Made by a program: the position numbers and the translations under genes. From positions 1 to 64,000 of the forward strand of contig NZ_QAVX01000014.1 of the NCBI RefSeq assembly GCF_003121485.1: a stretch of 64,000 nucleotides of DNA, written 5' to 3'. The first letter of the stretch is position 1; each line of letters opens with the position of its first letter. Origin of the DNA: Dyella sp. C11 (lineage in GTDB: Bacteria; Pseudomonadota; Gammaproteobacteria; Xanthomonadales; Rhodanobacteraceae). The notes beneath the pieces are model-generated. The model worked only from the letters and a program-made list of their open reading frames with translations, made no database searches and was not told the origin of the DNA. Positions 51,907 to 61,470 of this stretch are shown here, piece by piece.

Positions 51907-52385
51907 CCACAGCGTTCGTTGCGCTGGGAAGCAACCTGGGAGATGCGCGCGGCTATGTGCTGGGCGCATTCGACGCACTGGATCGCTTGCCGCAAACGCA
52001 TCTGGTGGAGCGTTCGCCGCTCTACCTTACGCCGCCCTGGGGCGTGCTCGACCAGCCAGCCTTCGTGAATGCCGTGGCCCGCATCGACACCGCGTTGTCG
52101 CCGCACGATCTGCTCGACGCGCTGCTGCGTATCGAGCGCGAGGCGGGACGCGTGCGCGATGGCGAGCGCTGGGGGCCGCGCACGCTTGATCTCGATGTGC
52201 TGCATATGGAGGGCGTGACGATGTCGGACGATCGCCTGACCTTGCCGCATCCCCGTATCGCCCAGCGTGCCTTCGTATTGCAGCCGCTGAATGACCTGGC
52301 GCCTGATCTGCTCCTGCCCGGACAGGGTCGGGTAAACGACATGCTGGCGGCCATTGATGCCGCCGGTTGTGAGCGTTTGCCTTGA
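51903..52385 (+). CDS. folK: 6-hydroxymethyl-7,8-dihydropterin pyrophosphokinase
   Basis: A 160-residue HPPK. It contains VALGSNLGDARGYVLGAF, the YLTPPWGVLDQPAFVNAVARI loop, ERWGPRTLDLDVLHM with the Mg-binding DxD, and LPHPRIAQRAFVLQPL. It transfers pyrophosphate from ATP to the pterin in folate synthesis. The start GTG 51903 overlaps the pcnB stop (GTGA), so it is translationally coupled to pcnB. panB follows 56 bases downstream. Confidence 0.95.
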   Translation: MTTAFVALGSNLGDARGYVLGAFDALDRLPQTHLVERSPLYLTPPWGVLDQPAFVNAVARIDTALSPHDLLDALLRIEREAGRVRDGERWGPRTLDLDVLHMEGVTMSDDRLTLPHPRIAQRAFVLQPLNDLAPDLLLPGQGRVNDMLAAIDAAGCERLP

Positions 52386-52441
52386 GCCTTTCACGTCCTG
52401 CGCGGGATAATCCCCGTCTGCTTCCGTTCTAGGAAACCCTC

Positions 52442-53272
52442 GTGTACGCGCAAAAAGCGAACGCTCCCACGCGCAAGCCGGTGACTGTGCCGGCGTTGCG
52501 GGCGATGAAGGCGGAAGGCCGCCGCATCGTCATGCTTACCTGCTACGACGCGAGTTTTGCCGCGCAGCTGGAAATGGCCGGCATCGACGTGGCGCTGGTC
52601 GGCGATTCGCTGGGCATGGTGATCCAGGGACACAAGAGCACGTTGCCGGTGACACTGGACCACATGGTCTATCACACCAGCATCGTGGCCCGCGGGCTCG
52701 ACGCGACGCTGCTCGTTGCCGACCTGCCGTTCATGGCCGATCGCGACGTGGCACATGCGCTTGAAGCCGGTGCGCAGCTGGTGGGCGAGGGCGGCGCCGC
52801 GATGGTGAAAATCGAGGGCGCGTCGGCGCATATCCTCGAGATCATCACGGCATTGGCCGAGCGTGCCATTCCCGTGTGCGCACACCTGGGCCTGACGCCC
52901 CAGTCCGTGCACAAGTTCGGTGGATTCCGCATCCAGGGGCGTGCTCAGGAAGCGGCCGACCGCCTGGTGGAAGAAGCCAAGGCCGTGGAAGCGGCGGGTG
53001 CCGACCTCCTGGTTCTCGAAGGCATTCCCACCGCCCTGGGCGAACGCATCACGCGCGCCGTTTCCCTTCCGACCATCGGCATTGGCGCCGGCCCGCATTG
53101 CGATGGGCAGGTGCTGGTGATCCACGACATGCTCGGCGTCACGCCGGGCAAGCGACCGAAGTTCAGCAAGGATTTCCTCGCAGGACGCGACTCTGTGGCT
53201 GCGGCGATCGCGGCCTATGCCGAGGATGTGCGCTCAGGCGCGTTCCCGGCGCCGGAACATTGCTTCGAATAA
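52442..53272 (+). CDS. panB: 3-methyl-2-oxobutanoate hydroxymethyltransferase
   Basis: A 276-residue PanB, the first committed enzyme of pantothenate synthesis (ketopantoate formation). Conserved segments are [34 protein letters not shown], the [10 protein letters not shown] motif, [21 protein letters not shown], and the C-terminal [25 protein letters not shown] start after AGGAAA. It is the first of panB-panC-panD. Confidence 0.96.
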   Translation: MYAQKANAPTRKPVTVPALRAMKAEGRRIVMLTCYDASFAAQLEMAGIDVALVGDSLGMVIQGHKSTLPVTLDHMVYHTSIVARGLDATLLVADLPFMADRDVAHALEAGAQLVGEGGAAMVKIEGASAHILEIITALAERAIPVCAHLGLTPQSVHKFGGFRIQGRAQEAADRLVEEAKAVEAAGADLLVLEGIPTALGERITRAVSLPTIGIGAGPHCDGQVLVIHDMLGVTPGKRPKFSKDFLAGRDSVAAAIAAYAEDVRSGAFPAPEHCFE

Positions 53273-53291
53273 GCAGCAGAGCAAAGCAGAC

Positions 53292-54137
53292 ATGCAAACA
53301 GTGCAAGACGCAGCGGCGCTGCGCGCCGTTATCCGCGGTTGGCGCGGCCAGGGCCTCACCGTGGGCTTCGTGCCCACCATGGGCAACTTGCACGCGGGAC
53401 ACCACTCGCTGATCAAGCTGGCGCGCGCCCGCGCCGATCGCGTGGTGGCCAGCGTATTCGTCAATCCCACGCAGTTCGGTCCGAACGAAGATTTCGAACG
53501 CTATCCGCGCACCCTGGTGCAGGACCAGGTGGGCCTGGCCGAGCAGGATTGCGATCTGCTGTTCTCGCCTGAAGTGGCCACCATGTATCCGTTTGGCCAC
53601 GAGCACAGCGTAAGCATTCACGTGCCGCAGCTTACCGAGACGCTGGAAGGTGCCCATCGGCCGGGCCATTTCGATGGCGTCGCCACGGTGGTGTGCAAGC
53701 TGTTCAACCTGGTCCAGCCGGATCTGGCCGTGTTCGGCCAGAAGGATTTCCAGCAGCTCAAGGTGATCGAGCGCATGGTTCGGGACCTGTCGCTGCCCGT
53801 GAAGATCATGGCGGCGCCCACGCTGCGCGCCGACGATGGCCTGGCGCTGAGCTCCCGCAACCAGTACCTGTCGCCTGACCAGCGCGCGCTGGCGCCGCAG
53901 GTCTACGCCACCCTGCAGCAGATGCGCGACCTCATCGCCAAGGGCCATGCGTGGTCGGTGGTGGAGCAGGCGGCGGCCTCCAAGCTGGCCCGGGCCGGAT
54001 TCGAGCCCGATTACGCCGCCATCCGCCGGGTCGAGGACCTGGCTGAGCCGGGCGACGGCGAAACCCAGGGGCTGGTGGCCCTGATCGCCGCCAGGCTGGG
54101 CTCCACCCGCCTGATCGACAACTTGCCTTTCGACTGA
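53292..54137 (+). CDS. panC: Pantothenate synthetase
   Basis: A 281-residue PanC that joins pantoate and beta-alanine using ATP. The class I-like HIGH motif is in [19 protein letters not shown], followed by [37 protein letters not shown], and the KMSKS-like region [17 protein letters not shown]. It starts 19 bases after panB at ATG 53292; the in-frame start inside panB is unsupported. Confidence 0.96.
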   Translation: MQTVQDAAALRAVIRGWRGQGLTVGFVPTMGNLHAGHHSLIKLARARADRVVASVFVNPTQFGPNEDFERYPRTLVQDQVGLAEQDCDLLFSPEVATMYPFGHEHSVSIHVPQLTETLEGAHRPGHFDGVATVVCKLFNLVQPDLAVFGQKDFQQLKVIERMVRDLSLPVKIMAAPTLRADDGLALSSRNQYLSPDQRALAPQVYATLQQMRDLIAKGHAWSVVEQAAASKLARAGFEPDYAAIRRVEDLAEPGDGETQGLVALIAARLGSTRLIDNLPFD

Positions 54138-54238
54138 CGCCCCCCATTTACGGCTTGCCGGGACTCATGTTGCGACGCGGCGTGTCCCGGCGGGATAATG
54201 GTGAGCTACGCGGGCTGTACCTGCCGGAAAATGAAGTC

Positions 54239-54625
54239 ATGAACCTGAACATGCTCAAGTGCAAGATCCACCGTGCCACGGTGACTCACGCCGAGCTTCA
54301 CTACGAAGGCTCCATCGCCATTGATGGTCTGCTGCTCGATGCCTCCGGCATCCGCGAGTACGAGCAGATCCATGCGTGGAACATCAACAACGGCAAGCGC
54401 TTCGTCACGTACGCGCTGCGTGCGGAAGAAGGCTCCGGCATCATCTCGGTGAACGGCAGCGCCGCACATCGTGCGCAGCCGGGCGACCTGATCATCATCG
54501 CCGCGTTCTGCCAGCTCTCCGAAGCGGAGCTGGAGCAGTTCCAGCCGACGCTGGTGTACGTGGACGCGAACAACGCGATCTCGCACACCAATCGCGCGAT
54601 CCCCAAGCAGATGGCAGCTGCCTGA
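54239..54625 (+). CDS. panD: Aspartate 1-decarboxylase
   Basis: A 128-residue PanD precursor, [20 protein letters not shown], with the self-cleavage site Gly-Ser in [10 protein letters not shown] that generates the pyruvoyl cofactor. Downstream [41 protein letters not shown] is fully conserved. It makes beta-alanine for PanC. A 101-bp gap separates it from panC. Maturation in enterobacteria needs PanZ, not seen here. Confidence 0.95.
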   Translation: MNLNMLKCKIHRATVTHAELHYEGSIAIDGLLLDASGIREYEQIHAWNINNGKRFVTYALRAEEGSGIISVNGSAAHRAQPGDLIIIAAFCQLSEAELEQFQPTLVYVDANNAISHTNRAIPKQMAAA

Positions 54626-54633
54626 TGCGACCG

Positions 54634-54653
54634 GCCCCGCCTTCGGGCGGGGC
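54634..54653 (+). terminator. UUCG-loop hairpin after panD
   Basis: GCCCCGCC-TTCG-GGCGGGGC is a very stable hairpin 9 bases after panD, without a T-run. It probably ends or attenuates the pan transcript before pgi. Confidence 0.5.
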
Positions 54654-54736
54654 ATGAGTGCGGTGCAACAATCTGCTGGCGCACGGTGCGAAAAGCTGCG
54701 TAAGATCGATCTCTCTCCGCAGAGCATGAGATCCCC

Positions 54737-56380
54737 ATGTCGTCCGAGCGCCGTCCGTCCTTCCTGGCAGAACACGTCGACCGTCTGGCCGGCACGCACC
54801 TCCGAGAGTTGCTGAAGGATGCCGCACGCGGTAAACGCCTGCGGCATCGACTTGGGCCGGTCCTGCTGGACCTGAGCCGCCAGAAGCTGGACCTCGCGGC
54901 GCTGGATGCGCTGGGCGCGCACGTGGAAGCCACGAAGTGGCAGGCGGCGCGTGATGCCATGTTCTCGGGCGAAGCGATCAATACTTCGGAAGATCGTCCG
55001 GTACTGCACACGGCGTTGCGCGCATCGGGTTCAGAGTTGCCGTCGCCTGCGCCTCGCGCAGCGCTGGATGAAATCGCGCAGACCCTCGGCCGCATCGATA
55101 CGCTGGTCAAGGCGGTAGAACTGGGCGACGCGAGTGCTTTCGGCGTAGCGCCGGGCATCACCGACATCGTCAACATCGGCATCGGCGGTTCGGATCTTGG
55201 TCCGCGCCTTGCCGTGCGCGCGCTCACGCCGTATCACGTGCCGGGCTTGCGCAGCCACTTCCTCACCAATGTGGATGGCCAGTCGGCGTACGAGCTGATG
55301 CATCAGCTCGATCCCAGGCGTACGCTCGTCATCGTGGTATCCAAGACATTCACCACGCAGGAAACGCTGCTCAACGGCAACGTGATGCGTGACTGGATCA
55401 GTCGCGCCTACAACGGCGACAAGAACGCTGTATCGCGCCACTTCCTGGCGGTGAGCGCCAATGTCGCGGAAGCCGAGAAGTGGGGTATTCCTGCCGCGCA
55501 GGTTTATCCAATGTGGGATTTCGTCGGCGGCCGTTTCTCGGTGTGGTCAGCCGTGGGACTCTCGCTGGCGTTGTCCATCGGCTCCTACAACTTCCATGAA
55601 TTCCTGCGCGGCGCGGCGCTGGTCGATGATCATTTCCGCAGCGCGCCGTGGTCGGAAAACCTGCCGGTGCTTTTGAGCCTGGTGGAGTACTGGAATCGCG
55701 ACGTGCAAGGTCGTGGCAGCCGCGCCGTGATTCCGTATGCGGATTTGCTGACCGACCTTACGTCCTATCTCCAGCAGCTGGAGATGGAAAGCCTCGGCAA
55801 GCAGGTGACCAAGCAGGGCAAGCCGGTGGAACAGCCGACGTCGGCCGTGGTGTGGGGCAGCGTGGGCACCAATGCGCAGCACGCGTATTTCCAGTCGCTG
55901 CACCAGGGTACGGATACCGTGCCGCTGGAATTCATCGGCATCGTGAAGCCCGCGCACGACCTGGTGGCCAATCACGAGGCACTGTTGTCCAACCTGTTGG
56001 CGCAGGCTGCCGCGCTGGCCTTGGGCAAAACCTTCGACGAGGCACTTGCCGAGGCGAAGTCGGGTTCGGAGGAAGCACGTCGCGTGCTTGCCGCGCAGCG
56101 CACGTTCCCCGGCGATCGCCCGAGCACGGTGATGCTGCTGGATGCGTTGACGCCGGAAAGCCTCGGCGCACTGATCGCGCTGTATGAGCACAAGGTGTTC
56201 ATGCTTGGGCACCTGTGGGGTGTCAACGCGTTTGACCAGTGGGGCGTCGAATTGGGCAAGGCCATTGCGCGGCAGATTCTTCCCGCGCTGGAAGAGGGTG
56301 GGTCGAAGAACGCGTCGTCCTTCGATGCCTCGACGCAGGCCTTGATCGAAGCCATTCACGAGCGCCGCACGGCGCAGTAA
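54737..56380 (+). CDS. pgi: Glucose-6-phosphate isomerase
   Basis: A 547-residue Pgi, full length. It has IVNIGIGGSDLGPRLAVRALTPY, the VSKTFTTQETLLN phosphate-binding segment, the PGI signature 1-like DFVGGRFSVWSAVGLSLAL, catalytic His in the SLHQGTDTVPLEFIG region, and signature 2 near VFMLGHLWGVNAFDQWGVELGKAIA. It interconverts glucose-6-P and fructose-6-P. It follows panD after 111 bases and a hairpin. Confidence 0.96.
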   Translation: MSSERRPSFLAEHVDRLAGTHLRELLKDAARGKRLRHRLGPVLLDLSRQKLDLAALDALGAHVEATKWQAARDAMFSGEAINTSEDRPVLHTALRASGSELPSPAPRAALDEIAQTLGRIDTLVKAVELGDASAFGVAPGITDIVNIGIGGSDLGPRLAVRALTPYHVPGLRSHFLTNVDGQSAYELMHQLDPRRTLVIVVSKTFTTQETLLNGNVMRDWISRAYNGDKNAVSRHFLAVSANVAEAEKWGIPAAQVYPMWDFVGGRFSVWSAVGLSLALSIGSYNFHEFLRGAALVDDHFRSAPWSENLPVLLSLVEYWNRDVQGRGSRAVIPYADLLTDLTSYLQQLEMESLGKQVTKQGKPVEQPTSAVVWGSVGTNAQHAYFQSLHQGTDTVPLEFIGIVKPAHDLVANHEALLSNLLAQAAALALGKTFDEALAEAKSGSEEARRVLAAQRTFPGDRPSTVMLLDALTPESLGALIALYEHKVFMLGHLWGVNAFDQWGVELGKAIARQILPALEEGGSKNASSFDASTQALIEAIHERRTAQ

Positions 56381-56390
56381 ACCGCAAACC

Positions 56391-56464
56391 TGTGGGAGCG
56401 CACCCTGTGCGCGACGAGCCTTGCGTCATCGCCAGATCCGTCGCGCACAGGGTGCGCTCCCACA
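56391..56464. repeat. REP-like palindromic repeat, copy C (variant stem)
   Basis: The arms at 56391-56414 and 56441-56464 are perfect reverse complements starting TGTGGGAGCGCACCCTGTGC. Compared with copy A, several stem positions differ in both arms at once, so base pairing is preserved. It fills the gap between convergent pgi and queG. Confidence 0.82.
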
Positions 56465-56471
56465 ATGTTTT

Positions 56472-57548
56472 TCAGGCGCTTGCCGGGTGGCGCGATAGCG
56501 CCCACGCCACATGCTCGCGCACGACTTCCGAGGGATGCTCGCTGCGTGAAAGCAGCGCTTGTCGCACTTCTTCCGTGTGCGGTGCATTGCCCAGTGCCAC
56601 GGCGATATTGCGTAGCCAGCCTTCATAGCCTGTGCGGCGAATGGCCATGCCTTCCGTGCGCTGCAGGAATTCCTGCTCGCTCCACGCAAACAGTTCCACC
56701 AGCTTCGCGCCGGCGAGGCGATGGCGTGGTGCGAAGTCGGGCTCGGTGGCGTCCTGCGCAATCTTGTTCCAGGGGCAGGTCAGCTGGCAGTCGTCGCAGC
56801 CCAAGATCCGGTTGCCCATCGGTTCGCGCAATTCTTCGGGAATGCTGCCGCGCAATTCGATGGTGAGATAGGAAATGCAGCGTCGTGCGTCCAGCTTGTA
56901 CGGCGCGACGATGGCTTGCGTGGGACAGATGTCGATGCAGCGCCGGCATGTGCCGCAATGCGCGCTGGCTGGCGCGTCGATGGGAAGCGGAAGATTCGTG
57001 TAGAGCTCGCCGAGGAAGAAGTACGAGCCGGCGCTGCGATTGATGAGCACCGTGTGCTTGCCAATCCAGCCGAGCCCTGCGTTGCGGGCAAGTGCCTTTT
57101 CCAGCACGGGCGCCGAGTCGACGAACGCGCGGTAGCCGAAATCGCCGATGGCGCCATGAATGCGCTCGGCGAGCTTCTGCAGGCGGTTGCGCATGAGCTT
57201 GTGATAGTCGCGGCCCAGCGCGTAGCGCGCCACATAGCCGGCGTCGGCATCGTGCAATACGTTCCATGCATTGCGCGTACCGGGTGGCACGTAGTCCATG
57301 CGCACGGAAATGACGCGCAGCGTGCCGGGTTCCAGCTCGGCAGGACGACTGCGCTTGTCGCCATGGCGGGCCATGTAGTCCATCTCGCCGTGATGGCCGT
57401 CATCGAGCCAGCGCTTGAGGTGTAACTCGTCGTCACCCAGCTCCGTACCCGCAATGCCACAATCGGCAAAGCCGAGCTCACGCGCCCAACGCTTGATGTC
57501 AAGCGCGAGTGCGGCGTAGTCGGCAGGGGGCGGGGAAACCAGGGACAT
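56472..57548 (-). CDS. queG: Epoxyqueuosine reductase QueG
   Basis: A 358-residue cobalamin-dependent iron-sulfur enzyme for the last step of queuosine synthesis. The two cluster motifs are CGTCRRCIDICPTQAI and CDDCQLTCPWNKIA, preceded by DSAPVLEKALARNAGLGWIGKHT. The C-terminus has HEAT-like repeats (AVALGNAPHTEEVRQALLSRSEHPSEVVREHVAWAL) that bind the tRNA anticodon stem. It diverges from nnrD, the common arrangement. Confidence 0.95.
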   Translation of the reverse strand: MSLVSPPPADYAALALDIKRWARELGFADCGIAGTELGDDELHLKRWLDDGHHGEMDYMARHGDKRSRPAELEPGTLRVISVRMDYVPPGTRNAWNVLHDADAGYVARYALGRDYHKLMRNRLQKLAERIHGAIGDFGYRAFVDSAPVLEKALARNAGLGWIGKHTVLINRSAGSYFFLGELYTNLPLPIDAPASAHCGTCRRCIDICPTQAIVAPYKLDARRCISYLTIELRGSIPEELREPMGNRILGCDDCQLTCPWNKIAQDATEPDFAPRHRLAGAKLVELFAWSEQEFLQRTEGMAIRRTGYEGWLRNIAVALGNAPHTEEVRQALLSRSEHPSEVVREHVAWALSRHPASA

Positions 57549-57607
57549 GCGCCTATTGTAGGCGGTATGCGTACAGGGCCTCGCGCCGTCGTGCCTATAA
57601 TTCCCGC

Positions 57608-59092
57608 ATGACTGCCCATGCCCATCGCCACGAGCTCTATACCGTCGAGCAAGTGCGGGCGCTCGATCGTCGCGCCATCGACGAACTCGGCGTTCCCGGT
57701 TTCGAACTCATGCAGCGTGCCGCGGCGGCGGCGCTGGTCTGCCTTCGTCAGCATTGGCCGCATGCACGTCGCATCGCGGTATACGCCGGCCCTGGCAACA
57801 ACGGCGGCGATGGCTTCCTGTTGGCGGCCATGGCTCGCGAGGCCGGCCTGCACGCCGATGTGTTCGCCGTGGGCGACAGTCGCGGCGAGGACGCCATTCG
57901 AGCGCGCCACGCGTTCGAGCACGGTGGCGGCATCGTGCATGCGTGGCTGGGCGATCTCGCGCTTTCTTCGGTGGATGTGCACGTGGACGCGCTCTACGGC
58001 ACGGGCCTGCAGCGCGCCCTGGCGCCAGAGCTGGCCTCGCTGGTTCATCGCATCCATGCGACCGGCGCTCCGGTGCTGGCCCTGGATGTGCCTTCAGGCG
58101 TGAATGCCGATACGGGGGATGTGCCGGGCGATGCCGTGCAGGCCAGCGTGACGGTCACGTTCATCGCGCCCAAGCGTGGTCTGTATACGGGCATCGCACC
58201 GGGTTACGTGGGCGTGGTGCAATTCGAGCCGCTGGGCCTGCCGGAAACGTTGTGGCAGGACGCCGTGCCCGATGCTGATCTGATGCAGCCATGGACGTTG
58301 CCGCCGCGTCCCCGACAGGCGCACAAGGGCAACAACGGTCACGTGCTGGCCATCGGCGGTGACCACGGTACGGCCGGTGCCATTCGCCTGTGCAGCGAGG
58401 CAGCGTTGCGCACCGGGGCGGGCTTGGTCAGCGTGGCAACACGCGCAGAAAACCTGACGGCGCTCAACAGCGCGCGTCCCGAACTGATGGCGCACGACGT
58501 GAACGGCCCGCAGGCGCTCGAAGCACTGCTGCCGCATGCCACCGTGCTCGCCGTCGGTCCCGGTCTTGGGCAGGGCGCATGGGGGCATGCGTTGTGGCTG
58601 ACCGCACTGGATGCGCAACGGCCGCTGGTGCTGGATGCCGATGGCCTGAATCTTCTTGCCCAAGAACCGCGCGAGCTCTCGGTGCCGGCCGTTATCACGC
58701 CGCATCCGGGTGAGGCAGCGCGTCTGCTGGGCTGCGATACCGCAGCCATTGCCGCCGATCGTTATGCCGCCGTACGTGAATTGGCTCGCCGTTACCGCGT
58801 GGTCGCCGTGTTGAAGGGAGCGGGCAGCCTCGTCGCCGATCCGCAGGGGCGCGTGGCGGTATGTCCCTGGGGTAATCCCGGCATGGCCACGGGCGGCATG
58901 GGCGACCTGCTTACCGGCATCATTGCCGCGCTGATGGCGCAGGGTTGCACGCCGTGGGATGCCGCCTGCCTGGGCGTGTCGCTCCACGCGCGGGCAGGGG
59001 ATCTGGCTGCCCGGCGTGGCGGCGAGCGCGGCCTGATCGCCACCGACCTGCTGGACCCGCTGCGGTGGCTGCTCAATGGACGGGAATCATGA
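57608..59092 (+). CDS. nnrD: Bifunctional NAD(P)HX epimerase/dehydratase
   Basis: A 494-residue fusion that repairs hydrated NADH/NADPH. The N-terminal epimerase domain (residues about 1-215) shows VYAGPGNNGGDGFLLAAMA and ALDVPSGVNADTG. The C-terminal ADP-dependent dehydratase shows HKGNNGHVLAIGGDHGTAGA, LDADGLNLLA, ITPHPGEAARLLG and GNPGMATGGMGDLLTGIIAALM. The start ATG 57608 is preferred over in-frame sequence overlapping queG. tsaE overlaps its stop. Confidence 0.94.
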   Translation: MTAHAHRHELYTVEQVRALDRRAIDELGVPGFELMQRAAAAALVCLRQHWPHARRIAVYAGPGNNGGDGFLLAAMAREAGLHADVFAVGDSRGEDAIRARHAFEHGGGIVHAWLGDLALSSVDVHVDALYGTGLQRALAPELASLVHRIHATGAPVLALDVPSGVNADTGDVPGDAVQASVTVTFIAPKRGLYTGIAPGYVGVVQFEPLGLPETLWQDAVPDADLMQPWTLPPRPRQAHKGNNGHVLAIGGDHGTAGAIRLCSEAALRTGAGLVSVATRAENLTALNSARPELMAHDVNGPQALEALLPHATVLAVGPGLGQGAWGHALWLTALDAQRPLVLDADGLNLLAQEPRELSVPAVITPHPGEAARLLGCDTAAIAADRYAAVRELARRYRVVAVLKGAGSLVADPQGRVAVCPWGNPGMATGGMGDLLTGIIAALMAQGCTPWDAACLGVSLHARAGDLAARRGGERGLIATDLLDPLRWLLNGRES

Positions 59093-59547
59093 CGCAACCC
59101 TATTGGAATCTCCCCGACGAAGCGGCCACCACCGCGCTGGCCGTTCGCATGGCTGGTGCCCTGGAAGGCGGGTTGGTCGTGTATCTCCATGGTGACCTGG
59201 GAGCTGGCAAGACCAGCTTCGCCCGGGCATTGCTGGGCGCCCTGGGCGTGGGGGAGCGCATCAAGAGCCCCACTTACAGCCTGGTCGAGTCGTACAAGGC
59301 GCAGGGTGGTCCTGCGTGGCATCTGGACCTCTATCGCATCGCCGATCCGGGCGAGCTGGAGTGGCTCGGCCTGGATGCCTTGTCCGATCCGTCGGCCCTG
59401 GTGCTGGTGGAGTGGCCCGAGCGCGGCGCCGGCGCGCTTCCATTGCCTGACCTCGTCGTCCATCTGGGTTACGCCGGCACCGGACGCGAAGCGCGGATGG
59501 AAGCGAAGACCGCGCGCGGCGCTGCCGTCTCTGGCCGCCTTGCCTGA
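59089..59547 (+). CDS. tsaE: tRNA t6A biosynthesis ATPase TsaE
   Basis: A 152-residue P-loop ATPase with Walker A LHGDLGAGKTSFARALLGALG, then IKSPTYSLVESY and WHLDLYRIADPGELEWLGLDAL, and LVEWPERGAGALP. It works with TsaB and TsaD to make t6A37, the substrate of TcdA (encoded at 7.1 kb). The ATG overlaps the nnrD stop by four bases. amiC follows 199 bases later. Confidence 0.94.
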   Translation: MTQPYWNLPDEAATTALAVRMAGALEGGLVVYLHGDLGAGKTSFARALLGALGVGERIKSPTYSLVESYKAQGGPAWHLDLYRIADPGELEWLGLDALSDPSALVLVEWPERGAGALPLPDLVVHLGYAGTGREARMEAKTARGAAVSGRLA

Positions 59548-59641
59548 CCCATCCCGCACGCCTTGCCGCAGCTAAGTATCGGTAGTTGCTGAGATTTTTT
59601 TCCTGCGCGTCATGGCGCGGGAAGCCTTCAGTTTGCGTGGC

Positions 59642-59670
59642 TTGCGGCCGATACCTGGACGTTGTCTGAT
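59642..59670 (+). promoter_or_regulatory. Candidate promoter of amiC
   Basis: TTGCGG and TCTGAT with a 17-base spacer lie about 75 bases upstream of amiC. A second possibility is TTGTCT-N17-TTATGG just downstream. Neither stands out. Confidence 0.3.
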
Positions 59671-59746
59671 AAAACGTCTGCAGGTTATGGATATTCAAGG
59701 GAAAAGCTATTGCAATCGTGAGGCGACTGGGCTTCAATTTCGCCCC

Positions 59747-61384
59747 ATGAAGGGATATAGGACGCATCCTGCAGTGCTTGGAGCCGTGGCCTTGCTGGCC
59801 GTGGCGCCTTTTTGCGCGGCTCGCGCAGCCGACGTGAAGTCCGCCCGCGTGTGGGCGGGTCCCGAATACACCCGTGTCGTGCTCGATGTTTCCGGTCCCG
59901 TGACCTACAAGGTCGACCAGGACGGTGACCAGCTGACGGTCGATCTCAACGCGAGCTCCATTGCCGGCAACTTCATGTCGCCGGCCGCGACGGGCCTGTA
60001 CAAGGGCATGAGCGGGGCCAGGCAGGGCAACAACGTTCGCCTGACCGCCAAGATCGACCCCTCCAGCAGCGTGAAGAGCTTCCTGCTCAAGCCCCAGGCC
60101 GATTACGGTTACCGACTGGTGGTGGACCTGTATCCCGGTGGCAGCAGCGTGGCCAAGTCGGCTCCGGTGAAGTCGCCCGTCTCGGCGCCCGCACCGAAGT
60201 CCTCGGATGACGATGGCGATAGCGCCGCCGCCAGCGCGGCAGCGGTTGCAGCGGTCGATGCCGCGCCTCCGCCGGCCCCCATGCCGGCCGCCGTGCAGGA
60301 TGCGCCGCGCAATACCGGCAAATCCTCGATCAAGCCCACCCAGAGCGGCATGGCCTCCACCCGTGCGGCCGCCGCGCTGCTCAACGGCGAGCGCAAGGTC
60401 GTCATTGCCATCGATGCCGGCCACGGTGGCGACGATCCGGGTGCTCATGGCCCCGGTGGCACGCTGGAGAAGAACGTCACCCTTGCCGTGGCACGCCAGC
60501 TGGCCGACCAGATCAACCAGCAGCCCGGCATGCGTGCGGTGCTGACGCGCAATGCCGACTTCTTCATTCCGCTGGCGCAGCGCTACCAGATCGCCCGCAA
60601 CAACTCGGCGGACCTGTTCGTGTCCATCCACGCCGACGCCTTCATCAACGGCGATGCCAAGGGTTCGTCCGTGTGGGTGCTCTCGCCGCGCGGCAAGACC
60701 AGCATGGCCGCACGCTGGCTGGCGGACGGCCAGAACCGTGCCGACCTGATCGGCGGCGTCACGCTGGACGACAAGAACGACGGCCTGGCCGCCGTGCTGC
60801 TGGATCTCCAGCAGGGTTATTCGATGCAGGCGAGCGAATCGGTCGCCGGCAACGTGCTGAAGGCACTCGGCAACCTGGGCCCGACGCACCGTGGTTACGT
60901 GGAGCGCGCCAACTTCGTGGTGCTGCGCTCGCCGGACGTGCCGTCGATCCTGGTCGAAACGGCCTTCATCAGTAACCCGGACGAAGAGCGCAAGCTGCGC
61001 GATCCCTCGCATCAGCTGCGGCTGGCGACGGCCGTGATGGGCGGCATTCGCGGTTACTTCGAATCCACGCCGCCTCCGGGCAGCTGGTTCGCCGCGCAGG
61101 CTTCCCGTCGCAGTGGCGTGGCCAACGTCGCCACCTCGCAAAGCGACGACGATACGTCCGCCAAGGCCACCCGTGCCGTGGCGCAGGCCATGGCCACCAC
61201 GCCCGCTAGCGCTGGCCGTGCGGACGATGGCGTGCAGGACATGCACCGCGTGGAGCGTGGCGAAAGCCTGCGCAGCATCGCCAAGCAATACGGCGTCAGC
61301 ACCAGTGCGATCAAGAGCGCCAACAAGCTCGACAGCGACAGCAGCGTGCGTGTCGGCATGATGCTGACCATTCCCAGCAGCTGA
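59747..61384 (+). CDS. amiC: N-acetylmuramoyl-L-alanine amidase (AMIN-Amidase_3-LysM)
   Basis: A 545-residue periplasmic amidase that splits septal peptidoglycan during cell separation. A signal peptide (residues 1-27) precedes an AMIN targeting domain (VKSARVWAGPEYTRVVLDVSGPV). A long Ala/Pro/Ser linker leads to the Zn amidase domain (VVIAIDAGHGGDDPGAHGP, LTRNADFFIPLAQR, SIHADAF, VETAFISNPDEE). A single LysM (HRVERGESLRSIAKQYGVS) ends it. AmiC/AmiB are normally activated by EnvC or NlpD. The start ATG 59747 fits the signal peptide; ATG 59687 is possible. Confidence 0.92.
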   Translation: MKGYRTHPAVLGAVALLAVAPFCAARAADVKSARVWAGPEYTRVVLDVSGPVTYKVDQDGDQLTVDLNASSIAGNFMSPAATGLYKGMSGARQGNNVRLTAKIDPSSSVKSFLLKPQADYGYRLVVDLYPGGSSVAKSAPVKSPVSAPAPKSSDDDGDSAAASAAAVAAVDAAPPPAPMPAAVQDAPRNTGKSSIKPTQSGMASTRAAAALLNGERKVVIAIDAGHGGDDPGAHGPGGTLEKNVTLAVARQLADQINQQPGMRAVLTRNADFFIPLAQRYQIARNNSADLFVSIHADAFINGDAKGSSVWVLSPRGKTSMAARWLADGQNRADLIGGVTLDDKNDGLAAVLLDLQQGYSMQASESVAGNVLKALGNLGPTHRGYVERANFVVLRSPDVPSILVETAFISNPDEERKLRDPSHQLRLATAVMGGIRGYFESTPPPGSWFAAQASRRSGVANVATSQSDDDTSAKATRAVAQAMATTPASAGRADDGVQDMHRVERGESLRSIAKQYGVSTSAIKSANKLDSDSSVRVGMMLTIPSS

Positions 61385-61409
61385 GGCGGCTGGGGCAAGA
61401 ATTGACCAG

Positions 61410-61433
61410 GTGCCGCCTTTGGGCAGCACTTTT
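61410..61433 (+). terminator. Possible terminator after amiC
   Basis: GTGCCGCC/GGCAGCAC with one mismatch, followed by TTTTGCTTT. Confidence 0.45.
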
Positions 61434-61461
61434 GCTTTGCCGGGGCGGCGACAGGTTTTAA
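61432..61461 (+). promoter_or_regulatory. Weak candidate promoter of mutL
   Basis: TTGCTT and TTTTAA, 18-base spacer, just upstream of mutL and overlapping the possible amiC terminator. Confidence 0.28.
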
Positions 61462-61470
61462 GCTTCCCCG